Positions 1-9,184 of a stretch of DNA of 64,000 nt are shown one piece after another. Position numbers and translations under genes: made by a program. Every line of letters begins with the position of its first letter. Position 1 is the first letter of the stretch. The stretch comes from Thauera butanivorans NBRC 103042. GTDB lineage: Bacteria > Pseudomonadota > Gammaproteobacteria > Burkholderiales > Rhodocyclaceae. Location: NCBI RefSeq assembly GCF_001591165.1, contig NZ_BCUG01000019.1, forward strand, positions 52,512 to 116,511, read 5' to 3'. A model generated the notes under the pieces. The model was not told the origin of the DNA and searched no databases. It saw only the letters and a list, made by a program, of their open reading frames with translations.

Positions 1-159
1 TTCGCCACGGCGCGCCCCGACAGGGGCCGCCTTACCGTGCTCGCCGACACCGACCACATGGGAATTCGCTCGCGGGCCTCTGCGGACATGGCCGATTTCA
101 TCCTGGCGCAAGGCGAACCGACCGAGCCGCCGCCGCTGGACCGTGCCCACCCTCGGTGA
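1..159 (+). CDS. 3' end of an unidentified CDS (truncated by window start)
   Basis: The frame is open from base 1 to a TGA at 157-159, giving the last 52 residues of a protein. The tail contains VLADTDHMGI followed by a short helix-like stretch (ADMADFILAQ). A late Asp-His followed by a final helix would fit the catalytic-His end of an alpha/beta hydrolase or thioesterase, but this is too short to assign. It overlaps the start of the phosphopantetheinyl transferase by 17 bases, so both are probably in one operon, presumably a siderophore or other nonribosomal-peptide cluster lying to the left. Confidence 0.5.
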   Translation, partial: FATARPDRGRLTVLADTDHMGIRSRASADMADFILAQGEPTEPPPLDRAHPR

Positions 160-859
160 CACCGATGTCCTGACCTGGGGCGGTGCCACCGGTGGATCGA
201 GGCTGGAAGCAGGAGAACTGCTCGTGGCAACCGCCCGGTATGCCGACCTGGCCGGGTTTGCCCCGACCCTGCTCTCGGCCGATGAGCTCGACCGCAGCCG
301 GCAGTTCCGTGTCGCCGCCGACCGGGATCGCTTCTTCGCCGCCCACGCCTTGAAACGGCGCCTGCTCGGCGTGTTGCTCGATGCGCCCGGAGCGCAGCTG
401 CGCTTCGAACGCCAATGGGCGGGAAAGCCCCAACTGGTGGGATCCGAAATCCATTTCAACCTCTCCCACAGCGGAGACTTGGTGGTACTGGCGATATCCC
501 GCTCCGCTCCCGTGGGCGTCGACATCGAACAGGGAGACTGCGCGCTCCCCGAGGTAATGCTGTCCCTCGCGCTGCACCCGGACGACCGCCTTGCCCCCGA
601 ACCGGACTCCCCCGCCGAGCGCTTCTATACCGCCTGGACCTTGAAGGAGGCGGTCAGCAAGGCGGTCGGGATCGGCCTGGCGCTGCCATTCACGCAGCTG
701 CGGCTGGAGCCGACCACGCCGACACGATACCGGTGCAGACATGGGGATGAACTCTGGCATGCCGAGCACAGGAAGCTGGAGGGCGGCGCCCACCTCGCCG
801 TCGCATGCCTATCCCCCTGGAAGAAGCTACGACTGCTGAGAATCGAGCGCGGCATCTGA
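143..859 (+). CDS. Sfp-type 4'-phosphopantetheinyl transferase
   Basis: The enzyme moves the 4'-phosphopantetheine arm of coenzyme A onto a serine of carrier domains, activating peptide or polyketide synthases. The 238-residue protein shows the Sfp-family motifs in order: GKP (94-96), FNLSHS (105-110), VGVDIE (124-129, with D127 and E129 as metal ligands) and WTLKEA (165-170). The start is GTG at 143; no better in-frame ATG exists. It overlaps the upstream truncated gene by 17 bases. With the AraC regulator and ABC pair next door it most likely activates a siderophore synthetase encoded outside the window. Whether it also serves fatty-acid ACP cannot be told. Confidence 0.9.
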   Translation: MPTLGDTDVLTWGGATGGSRLEAGELLVATARYADLAGFAPTLLSADELDRSRQFRVAADRDRFFAAHALKRRLLGVLLDAPGAQLRFERQWAGKPQLVGSEIHFNLSHSGDLVVLAISRSAPVGVDIEQGDCALPEVMLSLALHPDDRLAPEPDSPAERFYTAWTLKEAVSKAVGIGLALPFTQLRLEPTTPTRYRCRHGDELWHAEHRKLEGGAHLAVACLSPWKKLRLLRIERGI

Positions 860-906
860 AACTGGCGACGCTGCACCACGATGCATCCTGGAACCACCTG
901 CTGTCG

Positions 907-1890
907 TCAGGCAGATCCCGAGATGCCGCTCGACAAATGGGAGGGGCACTGCACCGATATGAGCGTGTTCTTGCGCGCCTCGCCGGGCAGCACGCCGAAC
1001 TGCTTTCGGAACGCGGTGCTGAAGTGGCTGATGTTGCTGTATCCCAGCATCAGCGCCGTTTCCGTCACATTGTAGTGATACAGCAGCTCCCTTGCCCGCT
1101 CCATGCGGTGGCGCTGAAACAGTGAATAGACGCCCATGCCGAACAGCGACCTGAAGCCCCGTTTCAGTTTCAGTTGATTGAGCCCTACCTCCATGGCCAA
1201 CTCCGCGATCGTGGGCGGCGCACTCAGGTCTTCGAGCAGGCGTTCCCGCGCCGCCAGCAGGCGCTTGCGTTCTCGAAGCGGCACGGCACCCTGCACGCCG
1301 TTGCGGTTCAATCCCTCGAGATGCCAGCCGAGGAACTCCAATACCGCCGCATGCAGCAGCAATGGCGACGTACCCGGGGTTTCGACGCGTTGCGCCAAGC
1401 GCATCGCGGCATCAATGGTCCTGCTGCCCGGCGGCGTTGCCCGCATGATGAAACCGCTCTCTATATCACCGATGCGTTCGAACTCATCACCCACCAACTC
1501 GCCCAGCGCTTCGGGGGTCAGCATGAGTTCCAGATGGCGGTAGTCCGGGCTGTACCACACCGAGAACCGCTCTCCCGGCGCATATCCAATGTGCCCTTCC
1601 CCGACCCGCGGAGCGATCGAAATCCCTCTTACCCTTCCCCTCGACGTCCCGCAAAGCAGGCAGGAGAAATGGACATAGCAGCTGTCATTGAGCAGGTCGA
1701 CCTGCAACGCGTCGCGTCCATTGCCGTTGTACAGGCCGACGACCATTCCCGGCCGCGGTTCGACCAACGCGGCCTTGAACGCGCAATGCCCTTCGGCCTC
1801 AGGCTGGTCTGCGAGGTGTTCTCCACCAAGGAGCTTCGAGGTTCGCAACGGAGTCGCGAGTTCAACGGGTTGTGTGACCACGCATCGCAT
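907..1890 (-). CDS. AraC-family regulator, PchR/YbtA-like
   Basis: A transcription regulator of the AraC/XylS family, ending in a typical double helix-turn-helix: first helix pair around PPTIAELAMEVGLNQLKLKR, second around ALMLGYSNISHFSTAFRKQFG. The N-terminal ~200 residues would be the ligand-binding part. I chose ATG at 1890 (327 residues, MRCVV...) because AGGAGG sits 6 bases upstream; an open frame runs further upstream to 2007 but has no ribosome site and would cross the promoter. It is divergent from the ABC transporter pair, as ybtA is from transporter genes in Yersinia, and PchR/YbtA proteins activate siderophore genes when the siderophore is bound. That role is inferred from family and context. 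Confidence 0.88.
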   Translation of the reverse strand: MRCVVTQPVELATPLRTSKLLGGEHLADQPEAEGHCAFKAALVEPRPGMVVGLYNGNGRDALQVDLLNDSCYVHFSCLLCGTSRGRVRGISIAPRVGEGHIGYAPGERFSVWYSPDYRHLELMLTPEALGELVGDEFERIGDIESGFIMRATPPGSRTIDAAMRLAQRVETPGTSPLLLHAAVLEFLGWHLEGLNRNGVQGAVPLRERKRLLAARERLLEDLSAPPTIAELAMEVGLNQLKLKRGFRSLFGMGVYSLFQRHRMERARELLYHYNVTETALMLGYSNISHFSTAFRKQFGVLPGEARKNTLISVQCPSHLSSGISGSA

Positions 1891-1932
1891 TGGCTCCTCC
1901 TGGACGACAGTGGAATCATCAAGCACTTTATG

Positions 1933-1961
1933 CTTATACAGTAAATGCGACTCATTCGCAA
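1933..1961 (-). promoter_or_regulatory. promoter of the AraC regulator gene
   Basis: Reading the minus strand, TTGCGA (1961-1956) and TATAAG (1938-1933) are separated by exactly 17 bases, matching 4/6 and 5/6 of the sigma-70 consensus. Transcription would start near 1926, giving a leader of about 36 bases with AGGAGG before ATG 1890. Confidence 0.55.
1941..1959. promoter_or_regulatory. candidate Fur box
   Basis: GTAAATGCGACTCATTCGC matches 12 of 19 positions of the classic Fur box GATAATGATAATCATTATC. It lies entirely within the spacer between the -35 and -10 of the AraC gene, where a bound repressor would block polymerase. The position supports iron repression; binding itself is inferred. 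Confidence 0.5.
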
Positions 1962-2350
1962 GAAATGAGGCTGACTGCCTCCCCGCGCTGCACGGGTCCT
2001 TGGACAAATGACTCCCGATCCGGACAGTCTCGCTTCCGATGCGGGGAGTCGCGAGAGCGGCTTGATGGATAGGCTTGTTTCCCTCGTTCGAAGCAAACCC
2101 GTGGATCCGCCATGCTCCTGCATTTCTTCTGTTCTCCGTATCCGCTCATCCCTTCGGCAGCCGTCGTGTCCACTAATGCAGTTCCCCCGAAGGACTGTTC
2201 ATTCGTGCATCAGATCGATGAAAGGCCGAATGGAGAGGGTCACCGCGCCATCTCGACCGTCGATGAGATCGCGCACCACACCACCCTGCGGGGCTCCCTG
2301 TTCGAGGTGAACGCCGTCCGCCGCGACCTTATGCGCCAAGGAGAGACAGG
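1962..2350. other. intergenic region between AraC gene and ABC operon
   Basis: No convincing gene. The ABC operon's ribosome site AAGGAG lies at about 2338-2343. I could not place a sigma-70 promoter for the ABC genes with confidence; an AraC-activated promoter with a poor -35 would be expected. An open frame at 2112-2354 ends in an ATGA overlap with the first ABC gene, but has no ribosome site and no recognisable domain. Confidence 0.4.
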
Positions 2351-4129
2351 ATGACCATCCGTCCCCACCCGGCGCCCTGGCACGTACTGCTTGGCCTGCT
2401 GCATGACGAAAGAGGTCCCCTGCTGACAGCCGTATCGGTGGCCGTCGCAGCTGCCCTGTTCGAGTTGCTGCCCTATTGGCTGCTCTATCAGTCCATCGTA
2501 CTGGTACTGTCCGGTACGCAGGTTGCCGATGGACTGACCCGCCTCGCGGGGTGGATGGCCGTGGTGCTGGTGGCCAAGTACGGGCTGTATTCCATCGCCT
2601 ACTACCTCAGCCACCGCGCGGCCTATCAGGTCCTCGCGAACCTGCGGCGGGACCTGGCCCGGCGGCTGGTGTGGGCGCCACTCACCTGGCTGCAAGGCTA
2701 CAGTTCAGGCAAGCTGAAGAAGATCGTCATGCAGGACGTGGAGCGGTTGGAGCAGTTCATCGCGCACCACTCGGTGGAATGCATGGCTGCACTGGCCGGC
2801 CCCCTGTTCGTGGCGCTGTTGCTGATCTGGCTGGACTGGCGTCTGGCGCTGGCGGCGCTGGCGGCGGTACCTCTGGCGGCCCTGGCGCAGGGCCTGTTCA
2901 TGCGAGGAATGAGCGAGCGCATCGGCGACTTCGACAGCGCAGTCGGCGAGCTCAGCGGGGCGACGGTCGAGTACGTGCGCAACATCCCGGTGATGAAGGC
3001 CTTCCGTCAGGAGGCCGGCTCCTTCCGCCGCATGCGGAGTGTGCTGGACCGCTACCAGAACCTCATCGCAGCGGTCATTCGACGGACCGTACCGGGCTGG
3101 TCGGTGTTCACGGTACTGCTCGGGGCCAACATCTTCTTCATCCTGCCGACCGGCGCATGGTTGATGAGCCACGGAGCGCTGTCCCTGCCGGACCTGATCC
3201 TGGCCGTGATGCTCGGCACGGGCATGCTCAAGCCGCTCTTCAAGGTGGCGCGCCTGTCCTCCGAGATCCGTGAAATCCTAGGAAGCATGCGCCGCATTGC
3301 CCCCTTCCTCGCCTGGCCCCCTCCGGTCCCAAGATCTCCCGTCGCACTCCCAGCAACGCCTGCAGTCGGCTTCAACGCAGTCTCCTTCGCCTATGACGAC
3401 ACGCCAGTGCTGCGAGATCTCTCTTTCGAGCTGCCTCCCGGCAAGCTGACGGCGATGGTGGGACCCTCCGGGGCAGGCAAGTCCACCGTTGCCCATCTGC
3501 TGGGCGGTTTGGCACAGCCGCAACAAGGGACCGTCCGATTGGGTGGCATCTCCCTGGACATCCTCGACGAAACGCAGCGGGCCTCACTGATCTCGGTGGC
3601 CACCCAGGAGGCCTTTCTGTTCCGCGGTACGCTGATGGAGAACCTGCAACTGGCATGCCCCGAAGCCGACGAGGCGACGGTTCGGCAGGCTGCCCGCGTC
3701 GCCCAGGCCGACGCCTTCATCTCGGCGCTGCCCGAAGGTTACGGCACACGCGTCGGCGAGCGCGGGGTGCGACTCTCGGGCGGAGAGCGCCAGCGCATCG
3801 CCATCGCCCGCGCCCTGCTGGCCGACACCCCCGTGCTGGTGCTGGACGAGGCGACCGCGTTCGCCGACAGCCTGACCGAGCGCGCCTTCTACGAGGCGCT
3901 GCACGAGGCGTACCCGCACAAGACGCTGCTGGTGATCGCCCACCGCCTCTACACCATAGAACAGGCCGACCAGGTCCTGGTCATGGAAAGCGGCCGGCTG
4001 GTGGACGCGGGTCGCCATGGCGAGCTCCTCGCCCGATGTGGTCTCTATCAGCGGCTGTGGCACCGACAGAGTGTCGGCGAGAGCTGGACGATCGGAAAGG
4101 AGGAGTTGGTCGATGCGGGCATTTCTTGA
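2351..4129 (+). CDS. ABC half-transporter, siderophore type (YbtP/IrtA-like)
   Basis: A fused transmembrane/ATPase subunit of 592 residues: about six membrane segments in residues 20-310, then the nucleotide-binding domain with Walker [10 protein letters not shown] (about 371), signature LSGGE (about 475), Walker B VLVLDEAT (about 494) and switch histidine in IAHR. The exporter fold is used for inward ferric-siderophore transport in YbtPQ and IrtAB. It heads a two-gene operon whose second gene starts inside its last codons, so the two almost certainly form a heterodimer. Direction (import versus export) cannot be proved from sequence; the AraC and phosphopantetheinyl transferase neighbours favour siderophore use. 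Confidence 0.88.
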   Translation: MTIRPHPAPWHVLLGLLHDERGPLLTAVSVAVAAALFELLPYWLLYQSIVLVLSGTQVADGLTRLAGWMAVVLVAKYGLYSIAYYLSHRAAYQVLANLRRDLARRLVWAPLTWLQGYSSGKLKKIVMQDVERLEQFIAHHSVECMAALAGPLFVALLLIWLDWRLALAALAAVPLAALAQGLFMRGMSERIGDFDSAVGELSGATVEYVRNIPVMKAFRQEAGSFRRMRSVLDRYQNLIAAVIRRTVPGWSVFTVLLGANIFFILPTGAWLMSHGALSLPDLILAVMLGTGMLKPLFKVARLSSEIREILGSMRRIAPFLAWPPPVPRSPVALPATPAVGFNAVSFAYDDTPVLRDLSFELPPGKLTAMVGPSGAGKSTVAHLLGGLAQPQQGTVRLGGISLDILDETQRASLISVATQEAFLFRGTLMENLQLACPEADEATVRQAARVAQADAFISALPEGYGTRVGERGVRLSGGERQRIAIARALLADTPVLVLDEATAFADSLTERAFYEALHEAYPHKTLLVIAHRLYTIEQADQVLVMESGRLVDAGRHGELLARCGLYQRLWHRQSVGESWTIGKEELVDAGIS

Positions 4130-5876
4130 TCTCCTGAAGCGTGTGATCCGGGCGGGCAAGCGAGGCCCACGCCTGTTCTATTGGGGTTTGTCACTGCGGG
4201 TAATGGAGCGCGTCTTCTCCATCGCCCCCTTCTTTCTCGCCTATGCCTGGTTCGATGAGCTGCTGCAGAAGAGCGGCACAGGCCTGGAGCTTGTGGAAAC
4301 GATCGGCAACGATGACCGGATGGTGACGTACGGCGTGGCACTGGGCGTCCTACTGGCAGGGCAACTCGTGTTCTCCTACCTGGGCCAGCTGCGGAGCTTC
4401 ACCGGGGCCTACGAACTCACCGGGTCCTACAGGGAAACGGTAATCGACCACGTGCGGCGCCTGCCTCTGGGATCCCTGCAACAGGAAAGCTCTGGACGCC
4501 TGGCCTCGGTGCTCACCGACGACGTCAACCGGGTGGAGAAGATCTTCACCCACCTGACGGCCGAATGGGTGGCCGCGGCGGCCGTGCCCTTGCTGTTCGT
4601 GATCGCCTTGCTCTGGATCGACTGGCGCCTGGCATTGAGCCTGGTCGTCACGCTGCCGCTGGCCGTTGCGGCGCTCAATGCGGCGCGCCGCTTCTTCCTC
4701 GCGCGCGCCGATCGCAAGCAGGAGCAGTTCCTGGAGGTGTCCGGCCTGCTGGTGGAGTTCGTCACCGGCATACGCACCCTGCGGCTGTTCAACCGCGCCG
4801 GAGCCTGGTGGGAGCGGCTGGACCGGCGCTTCGAGGCGATCCGCAACAGCAGCATGGGGGTCGAGGCCTGGGCCGGCGGTTCGGTGCAACTCTATCGCCT
4901 CTGCCTGGAGCTGGGGTTGGTGGCGCTGCTGCTGTGCGGCGCCTGGCTGGCCAAGGGTGACGGGCTCGCGCCGCTGCACTGGCTCCTGTTCGCGATGGTC
5001 GCCTACAAGCTGCTCGATCCGCTGCTGGATGCCGCCGCCTTTCTCACGGAGCTGCGCGCCATGGCCCGGAGCGAGGCCCGCGTTCAGGCGCTGCTCGACC
5101 GCCCACCTCTCCCCGATTCGCCGAAACCTGCCGAGCCCGACGGGTTCGAGGTGGCCTTCGAGGGCGTCGGCTTTCGTTATGACGCCGGCGCCGAGTGGGT
5201 GCTCAGGGATGTCTCCTTCCGCGCACCCCAAGGCCGGATCGTCGCCGTGGTCGGTCCATCGGGCAGCGGCAAGAGCACCCTGCTCCACCTTCTGGCCCGC
5301 TTCTTCGATCCACAGGAGGGCCGGATCACCCTCGGTGGCGTCGAGCTCCGCGACCTGGGTCCGGACCGGCTCTACGACCACCTGAGCTTCGTTTTCCAGG
5401 ACGTCCAGCTGTTCGACGGCAGCGTGCTGGAGAACGTGCGCATCGGCCGTCCAGACGCCACCGACGCCGACGTGATGGCCGCCTGCCGTGCCGCCTGGTG
5501 CGACGAGTTCATCCGGCAACTCCCACAGGGTTATGAAACCCCCATCGGCGAGAACGGCCAACGCCTCTCCGGCGGCCAGCGCCAGCGGCTCTCCATCGCG
5601 CGCGCCCTGCTGAAGGACGCCCCCGTGCTGCTGCTCGACGAGGCCACCGCCTCGGTCGATCCAGAAGCGCAGCATGAGATACAGGAGGCGATCTCGCGCC
5701 TGATCAAAGGGCGCACCGTCATCGTGATCGCCCATCGGCTGCACACCATCCAACACGCCGACCAGATACTGCTGCTCGCGCGGGGGCGGATCATCGAGCG
5801 CGGCTCCCACGACGAACTCCTGCGGGCTGGAGAGCTGTATCGCGACATGTGGGACTTGCAGAACCTCTCGCGGTGA
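4113..5876 (+). CDS. ABC half-transporter, siderophore type (YbtQ/IrtB-like)
   Basis: Second half of the heterodimeric transporter, 587 residues. The membrane domain is followed by an ATPase domain with Walker A GPSGSGKST (about 381), signature LSGGQ, Walker B LLLLDEAT and IAHR. The start is ATG 4113, seven bases after the strong site GGAAAGGAGGAG; this overlaps the previous gene by 17 bases. An upstream frame to 4017 is open but only shadows the first gene. Both subunits keep intact catalytic motifs, with a full LSGGQ here and LSGGE in the partner. Confidence 0.88.
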   Translation: MRAFLDLLKRVIRAGKRGPRLFYWGLSLRVMERVFSIAPFFLAYAWFDELLQKSGTGLELVETIGNDDRMVTYGVALGVLLAGQLVFSYLGQLRSFTGAYELTGSYRETVIDHVRRLPLGSLQQESSGRLASVLTDDVNRVEKIFTHLTAEWVAAAAVPLLFVIALLWIDWRLALSLVVTLPLAVAALNAARRFFLARADRKQEQFLEVSGLLVEFVTGIRTLRLFNRAGAWWERLDRRFEAIRNSSMGVEAWAGGSVQLYRLCLELGLVALLLCGAWLAKGDGLAPLHWLLFAMVAYKLLDPLLDAAAFLTELRAMARSEARVQALLDRPPLPDSPKPAEPDGFEVAFEGVGFRYDAGAEWVLRDVSFRAPQGRIVAVVGPSGSGKSTLLHLLARFFDPQEGRITLGGVELRDLGPDRLYDHLSFVFQDVQLFDGSVLENVRIGRPDATDADVMAACRAAWCDEFIRQLPQGYETPIGENGQRLSGGQRQRLSIARALLKDAPVLLLDEATASVDPEAQHEIQEAISRLIKGRTVIVIAHRLHTIQHADQILLLARGRIIERGSHDELLRAGELYRDMWDLQNLSR

Positions 5877-5970
5877 ACCGCCTTTCCAGAGGGTGACAGA
5901 ATGGTCGCCTGATCAGGGTCATCATCGCCCGCAGACCCCGTTGACAGCGCACTGGAGCGAATCCGGGAGC

Positions 5971-5992
5971 TCGCCAGTACTTCGCCAGTACT
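5971..5992. repeat. perfect 11-bp tandem duplication
   Basis: TCGCCAGTACT occurs twice back to back (5971-5981 and 5982-5992) in the otherwise gene-free stretch 5877-6079. It may be a replication or recombination scar next to the LysR relic. Nothing else recognisable is seen in 5877-6079. Confidence 0.7.
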
Positions 5993-6079
5993 CATTGTTT
6001 GCGGCACACGATCCGCCCACGGTTCAGCATCTCGACATCCGCTTGTGCTGCTGTGATGTCCGAACATAGATGACTGCAC

Positions 6080-6220
6080 CAGCCGCGCGCCGACATCGGA
6101 TTCCAGCTTCTTGATGGCGCGAGACAGCGGCGATTTCTCGATATGCAGTCGCTCGGCGGCCCGCCCGAAATACAGTTCTTCGGCAACCGTGATGAAGCAG
6201 CGAAGGTGGCGAAGGTTCAC
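6080..6220 (-). pseudogene. LysR-family regulator relic, DNA-binding domain only
   Basis: From a GTG at 6220 the minus strand encodes the first ~47 residues of a LysR regulator (NLRHLRCFITVAEELYFGRA then the recognition-helix part SPLSRAIKKLE). Similarity stops at GARLV, and the ~240-residue co-inducer domain is absent; the frame runs on into unrelated sequence. No other LysR piece was found nearby. The flanks 6221-6438 hold nothing recognisable. Confidence 0.75.
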
Positions 6221-6438
6221 TCGAAACTCCCGGACACGAGCACTGAGCCGAACTGGCGTCACGCTCGAGTTGGTTGCCCCCTTCCCCGCCTCCAGTCGCC
6301 TCCTTCCGCAATCCGGCGCAGCTCAATGCAACAACACGCGTTCCGATCTCGCTCACCCCCCGGCATTGCAGACGACGAGCGTGACCGGCGTACCCAACAC
6401 CGCTCGACACCAGGCGCAGCAGCACCGAAACGCCGCGG

Positions 6439-7239
6439 TCATCCGCCCAAAGTGCGCGCCGGTACGCCGACGACAGTCGCTAACGGTGGCACGCTTTTGA
6501 GGACGACACTGCCGGCCCCCACTGTGGCGCCGCGGCCAATCTCGATGTTTCCCAGGACCGTGGCATTCGCCGAGAGAAGAACGCCATCGCGAATCTTCGG
6601 ATGACGATCGCCCCGGCCCTTCCCCGTGCCTCCCAGAGTCACGTGCTGGAGGATCGACACGTCGTCGCCGACCACTGCCGTTTCACCGATGACAATGCCG
6701 GTGCCGTGGTCGATGAATACGCGACGCCCCATGGAGACCGCCGGGTGAATGTCGACACTGAACACCTCCGAGACTCGGCTCTGCACGATCCGTGCCGCGG
6801 TGCGCCGCCCCTGGCTCCACAGCCAGTGTCCGACGCGGTGGCATTGCAGGGCATGAAAGCCCTTGTAGCAAAGGAACGGGGTCAAGATGTCTTCGGTTGC
6901 AGGATCTCGGGCGACGACCGCCACCAAGTCCTCCTGCGCCGTCGCATCACGGCCGGGGCAACCCACCTTTGCCTCGGCGAACAGCGTCTCCCACAGGCTC
7001 AATGGCAAGGTCGGATCGCACAGTTTGCGTGCCAGCAACCCGCTCAGAGCAGAGTAGAAATCCTGTTTCACAAGGATGATCTCGGTGATGATCGCACGCA
7101 GCGCGGGGTCGGTTGCGTACGCATGCTTCGCCTCGCCGACCAACCGCTCCCACACCGCATCCGTCGCAGCATCGCACCGGAAATGCTCTTCGAGCCTGTC
7201 GAACGAAAGATCGAATCCGTGCGTCAATGCAGTTCCCAC
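6439..7239 (-). CDS. cysE: serine O-acetyltransferase
   Basis: Transfers acetyl from acetyl-CoA to L-serine, the committed step to cysteine. The 266-residue protein has the CysE layout: an alpha-helical N-terminal half, the YKGFHALQ.HR motif, then the left-handed beta-helix of hexapeptide repeats with DIHPAVSMG, FIDHGTGIVIGET and GGTGKGRGDRHPKI near the active site. It is alone between a LysR relic and a toxin-antitoxin pair, both on the same strand. It may be a second copy; in some siderophore clusters O-acetylserine feeds precursor synthesis, but nothing here shows that. Length is normal. Confidence 0.93.
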   Translation of the reverse strand: MGTALTHGFDLSFDRLEEHFRCDAATDAVWERLVGEAKHAYATDPALRAIITEIILVKQDFYSALSGLLARKLCDPTLPLSLWETLFAEAKVGCPGRDATAQEDLVAVVARDPATEDILTPFLCYKGFHALQCHRVGHWLWSQGRRTAARIVQSRVSEVFSVDIHPAVSMGRRVFIDHGTGIVIGETAVVGDDVSILQHVTLGGTGKGRGDRHPKIRDGVLLSANATVLGNIEIGRGATVGAGSVVLKSVPPLATVVGVPARTLGG

Positions 7240-7584
7240 CTGTCCTGATTCTGCGGCAGCAGCCTCGCCGACAACGGAAGGAGCTTATGGATGGAGTCGC
7301 CGGCACCGCCACCCGAAACGGGATGGAATCGCCCGAAGGCGGATATTCCTGTCAGCTTGAATCAGTCGTGACGGTTCACGGATCGAGAGGAGCGACACGT
7401 TCGCCCAACCTGGAGGTCGGAGACAACGAAAGCCGACAGCGCGCCCTGGACAGCGAGCCCACCCCGGCCACGGCGCACCCGCGGCGTCCAATGGCTACTA
7501 CGCCGGCTCGGTCACCCTCGGAAGCAGCCGGTACGCCCGACTCACCTTCTTGCATCTCCAACAGAGTACCTTTCCAGACTTGGC
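7240..7584. other. intergenic stretch with no recognised gene
   Basis: Open frames exist on both strands but none has a ribosome site with a recognisable domain. On the plus strand an open stretch reading NGYYAGSVTLGSSRYARL (about 7490-7545) looks protein-like, and may be a relic of a lost gene. No promoter or terminator was identified. Confidence 0.3.
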
Positions 7585-8205
7585 TCACGGCAGGCCAACC
7601 GGGCCAGGATCAGGCTCCACACCGATGCGGTACTTTGCTACGAAACGCGGCCAGTCGACATGGTCAACCAAGTCGATATCCTCGAATACCTTGACCTTCT
7701 CCTTGGCGCTTTCGAACAGAGCGATGCTCGTGGCAGGGTAGTTGTTGCGCGACGGATAAAGCACGCCGTCGAACAACGGCACATCATCGCTACCCAGCAT
7801 CGCATGCACTTGGCCGGACACCTGCTGCGTGTGCGTGTAGCCACGACCAGCCAACTGCTCCAGATTCAAGCCGAAGTAGCCGGCCATCACACCTTCGGCC
7901 GAGAGGTCGGCGAGGTTCAGATCCTCCAGCACACCGACCGCGCGCACCAGACGGCTCCGGACCTCTGCCAGAGCGATCGAACGCTTCGTGTCCTTGTCCC
8001 ACTGGTGCTTGTGGAATACCGATTCCATCAATGCCGTGGGGAGGTCGCAGCCCAAGTAGAGCACGCCGTAGTCCCGGGCCAGCGCGTCGTAACGGTTGGT
8101 GCCGTCACGCCCGTAGTACAGCGGCTGGCCCCGATGGACGACGCGGCTCAAATGCTGGAGCAATGTACCTGCAGCGATTCGGAACCGCGGTAACACGATG
8201 CTCAC
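7585..8205 (-). CDS. RES-domain toxin
   Basis: A RES-domain protein of 206 residues. Characterised members of this family are toxins that deplete cellular NAD+. The conserved residues are visible: R38 (in TNRYDAL), E61 (in TALMESVF) and S152 (in LYPSRNN), with VLYLGCD between the first two. It lies 12 bases downstream of its partner antitoxin gene on the same strand, the usual antitoxin-first order. Full length and apparently intact. Confidence 0.88.
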   Translation of the reverse strand: MSIVLPRFRIAAGTLLQHLSRVVHRGQPLYYGRDGTNRYDALARDYGVLYLGCDLPTALMESVFHKHQWDKDTKRSIALAEVRSRLVRAVGVLEDLNLADLSAEGVMAGYFGLNLEQLAGRGYTHTQQVSGQVHAMLGSDDVPLFDGVLYPSRNNYPATSIALFESAKEKVKVFEDIDLVDHVDWPRFVAKYRIGVEPDPGPVGLP

Positions 8206-8217
8206 GCCAGCCCCGAC

Positions 8218-8853
8218 TCAACGCATGCCCAGCGCATTGAATACCGCCCTGGCCACCTCGTCTACCGAATCGGCAGTCACGGCTTCGACCGGCGAACGTC
8301 CGCCCAGGCCTTCGAGCGGTTCGGAAAGGGCGCGGTACAGCGTCCAGTTGTCGACCTCGGCCGCCCCTTGCAGCACGGTCTGCGTCAAGTGTCGCTTCAC
8401 GGGATCGAGTTGCCAGTCGGGCAGCTTCTGGCCGCGAGGTCCCACGTTCAGTGCCAGCAACCGGCGTGCGTCGATGTCCTTGTAGATCTGCTGGCGCGAC
8501 TTGTTTGCCAGCCGGGCAAATTCGGGCAGCGGCAGGTTGTGCGGCCGATCGAAGGCTTCCAGCAACGCGGCGCGACCGCGCTGGATGTCGGTCTCGCCCG
8601 GCACCCAACGAGTGTCGGCGCGTAGCGTGGCCGCCTTGCGCGCCAGGGCCTGCTCAGTCGTTTCCGCCCCCAGCGGCAGGTCCAGGGAAGGCGGAAGCTC
8701 CACTGCTTCCACACGTTCATGCATGAACTCCTGCAGTTCGGCCGCAAAGGCCCGGGCATCCCGGATTTCGACGCTGGTGGAGAAGCGGCGCACGACATCA
8801 TCCACGGTGATGGGTGGCAGGTGATCGGCGATGAATTCAAGGGTCTTGGGCAT
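8218..8853 (-). CDS. Xre/MbcA/ParS-type antitoxin partner of RES toxin
   Basis: The C-terminal ~60 residues (WTLYRALSEPLEGLGGRSPVEAV...) match the toxin-binding domain of antitoxins paired with RES proteins. The middle (LPEFARLANKSRQQIYKDID) looks like the DNA-binding helix-turn-helix. At 211 residues it is longer than many such antitoxins because of an extra N-terminal region of about 80 residues. I chose ATG 8853 (MPKTLEF): the longer frame to 8916 would begin at a TTG that is itself the -35 box. Its product should neutralise the toxin and repress the operon. Confidence 0.85.
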   Translation of the reverse strand: MPKTLEFIADHLPPITVDDVVRRFSTSVEIRDARAFAAELQEFMHERVEAVELPPSLDLPLGAETTEQALARKAATLRADTRWVPGETDIQRGRAALLEAFDRPHNLPLPEFARLANKSRQQIYKDIDARRLLALNVGPRGQKLPDWQLDPVKRHLTQTVLQGAAEVDNWTLYRALSEPLEGLGGRSPVEAVTADSVDEVARAVFNALGMR

Positions 8854-8887
8854 GGTCAACCCCCGCAGGCTTGATTGAAACACAAGC

Positions 8888-8916
8888 ACTTTATTCTCCC
8901 ATGTCTCCTTTGTCAA
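8888..8916 (-). promoter_or_regulatory. promoter of the RES toxin-antitoxin operon
   Basis: On the minus strand a perfect -35 TTGACA (8916-8911) is followed after 17 bases by TAAAGT (8893-8888). Transcription would start near 8881, giving a ~28-base leader to ATG 8853. The match is strong enough to fix the antitoxin start. Confidence 0.7.
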
Positions 8917-9184
8917 TTATGTAAACCATGCCTACATTCGCTCCATGGCGTGATCGCTTTGCACCGGCCGTTGATGGCGTCATGCACAGTAACCGGAGCG
9001 GCGGTCCAATCCGATCAGGGTCAGCCTCACATTGATAGTGGAGCCCTCCGCCAGCTTGCCCTATACCGCAACGGATTGAAGGCCAAAGGGTCGGGAAGGG
9101 GCAAGGGAACGGGGATCAAGGGGAAAGGCCCTACCCGAAAGGGCCAAAAGGCTCCCCGACCGGCCTTGTCATCTGGGGTTTGCC
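8917..9184. other. intergenic stretch with small hairpin
   Basis: No gene recognised. A short hairpin GGCCCT-ACCCGAA-AGGGCC lies at 9127-9145, about 40 bases before the relaxase relic, without a T-run. Confidence 0.4.
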
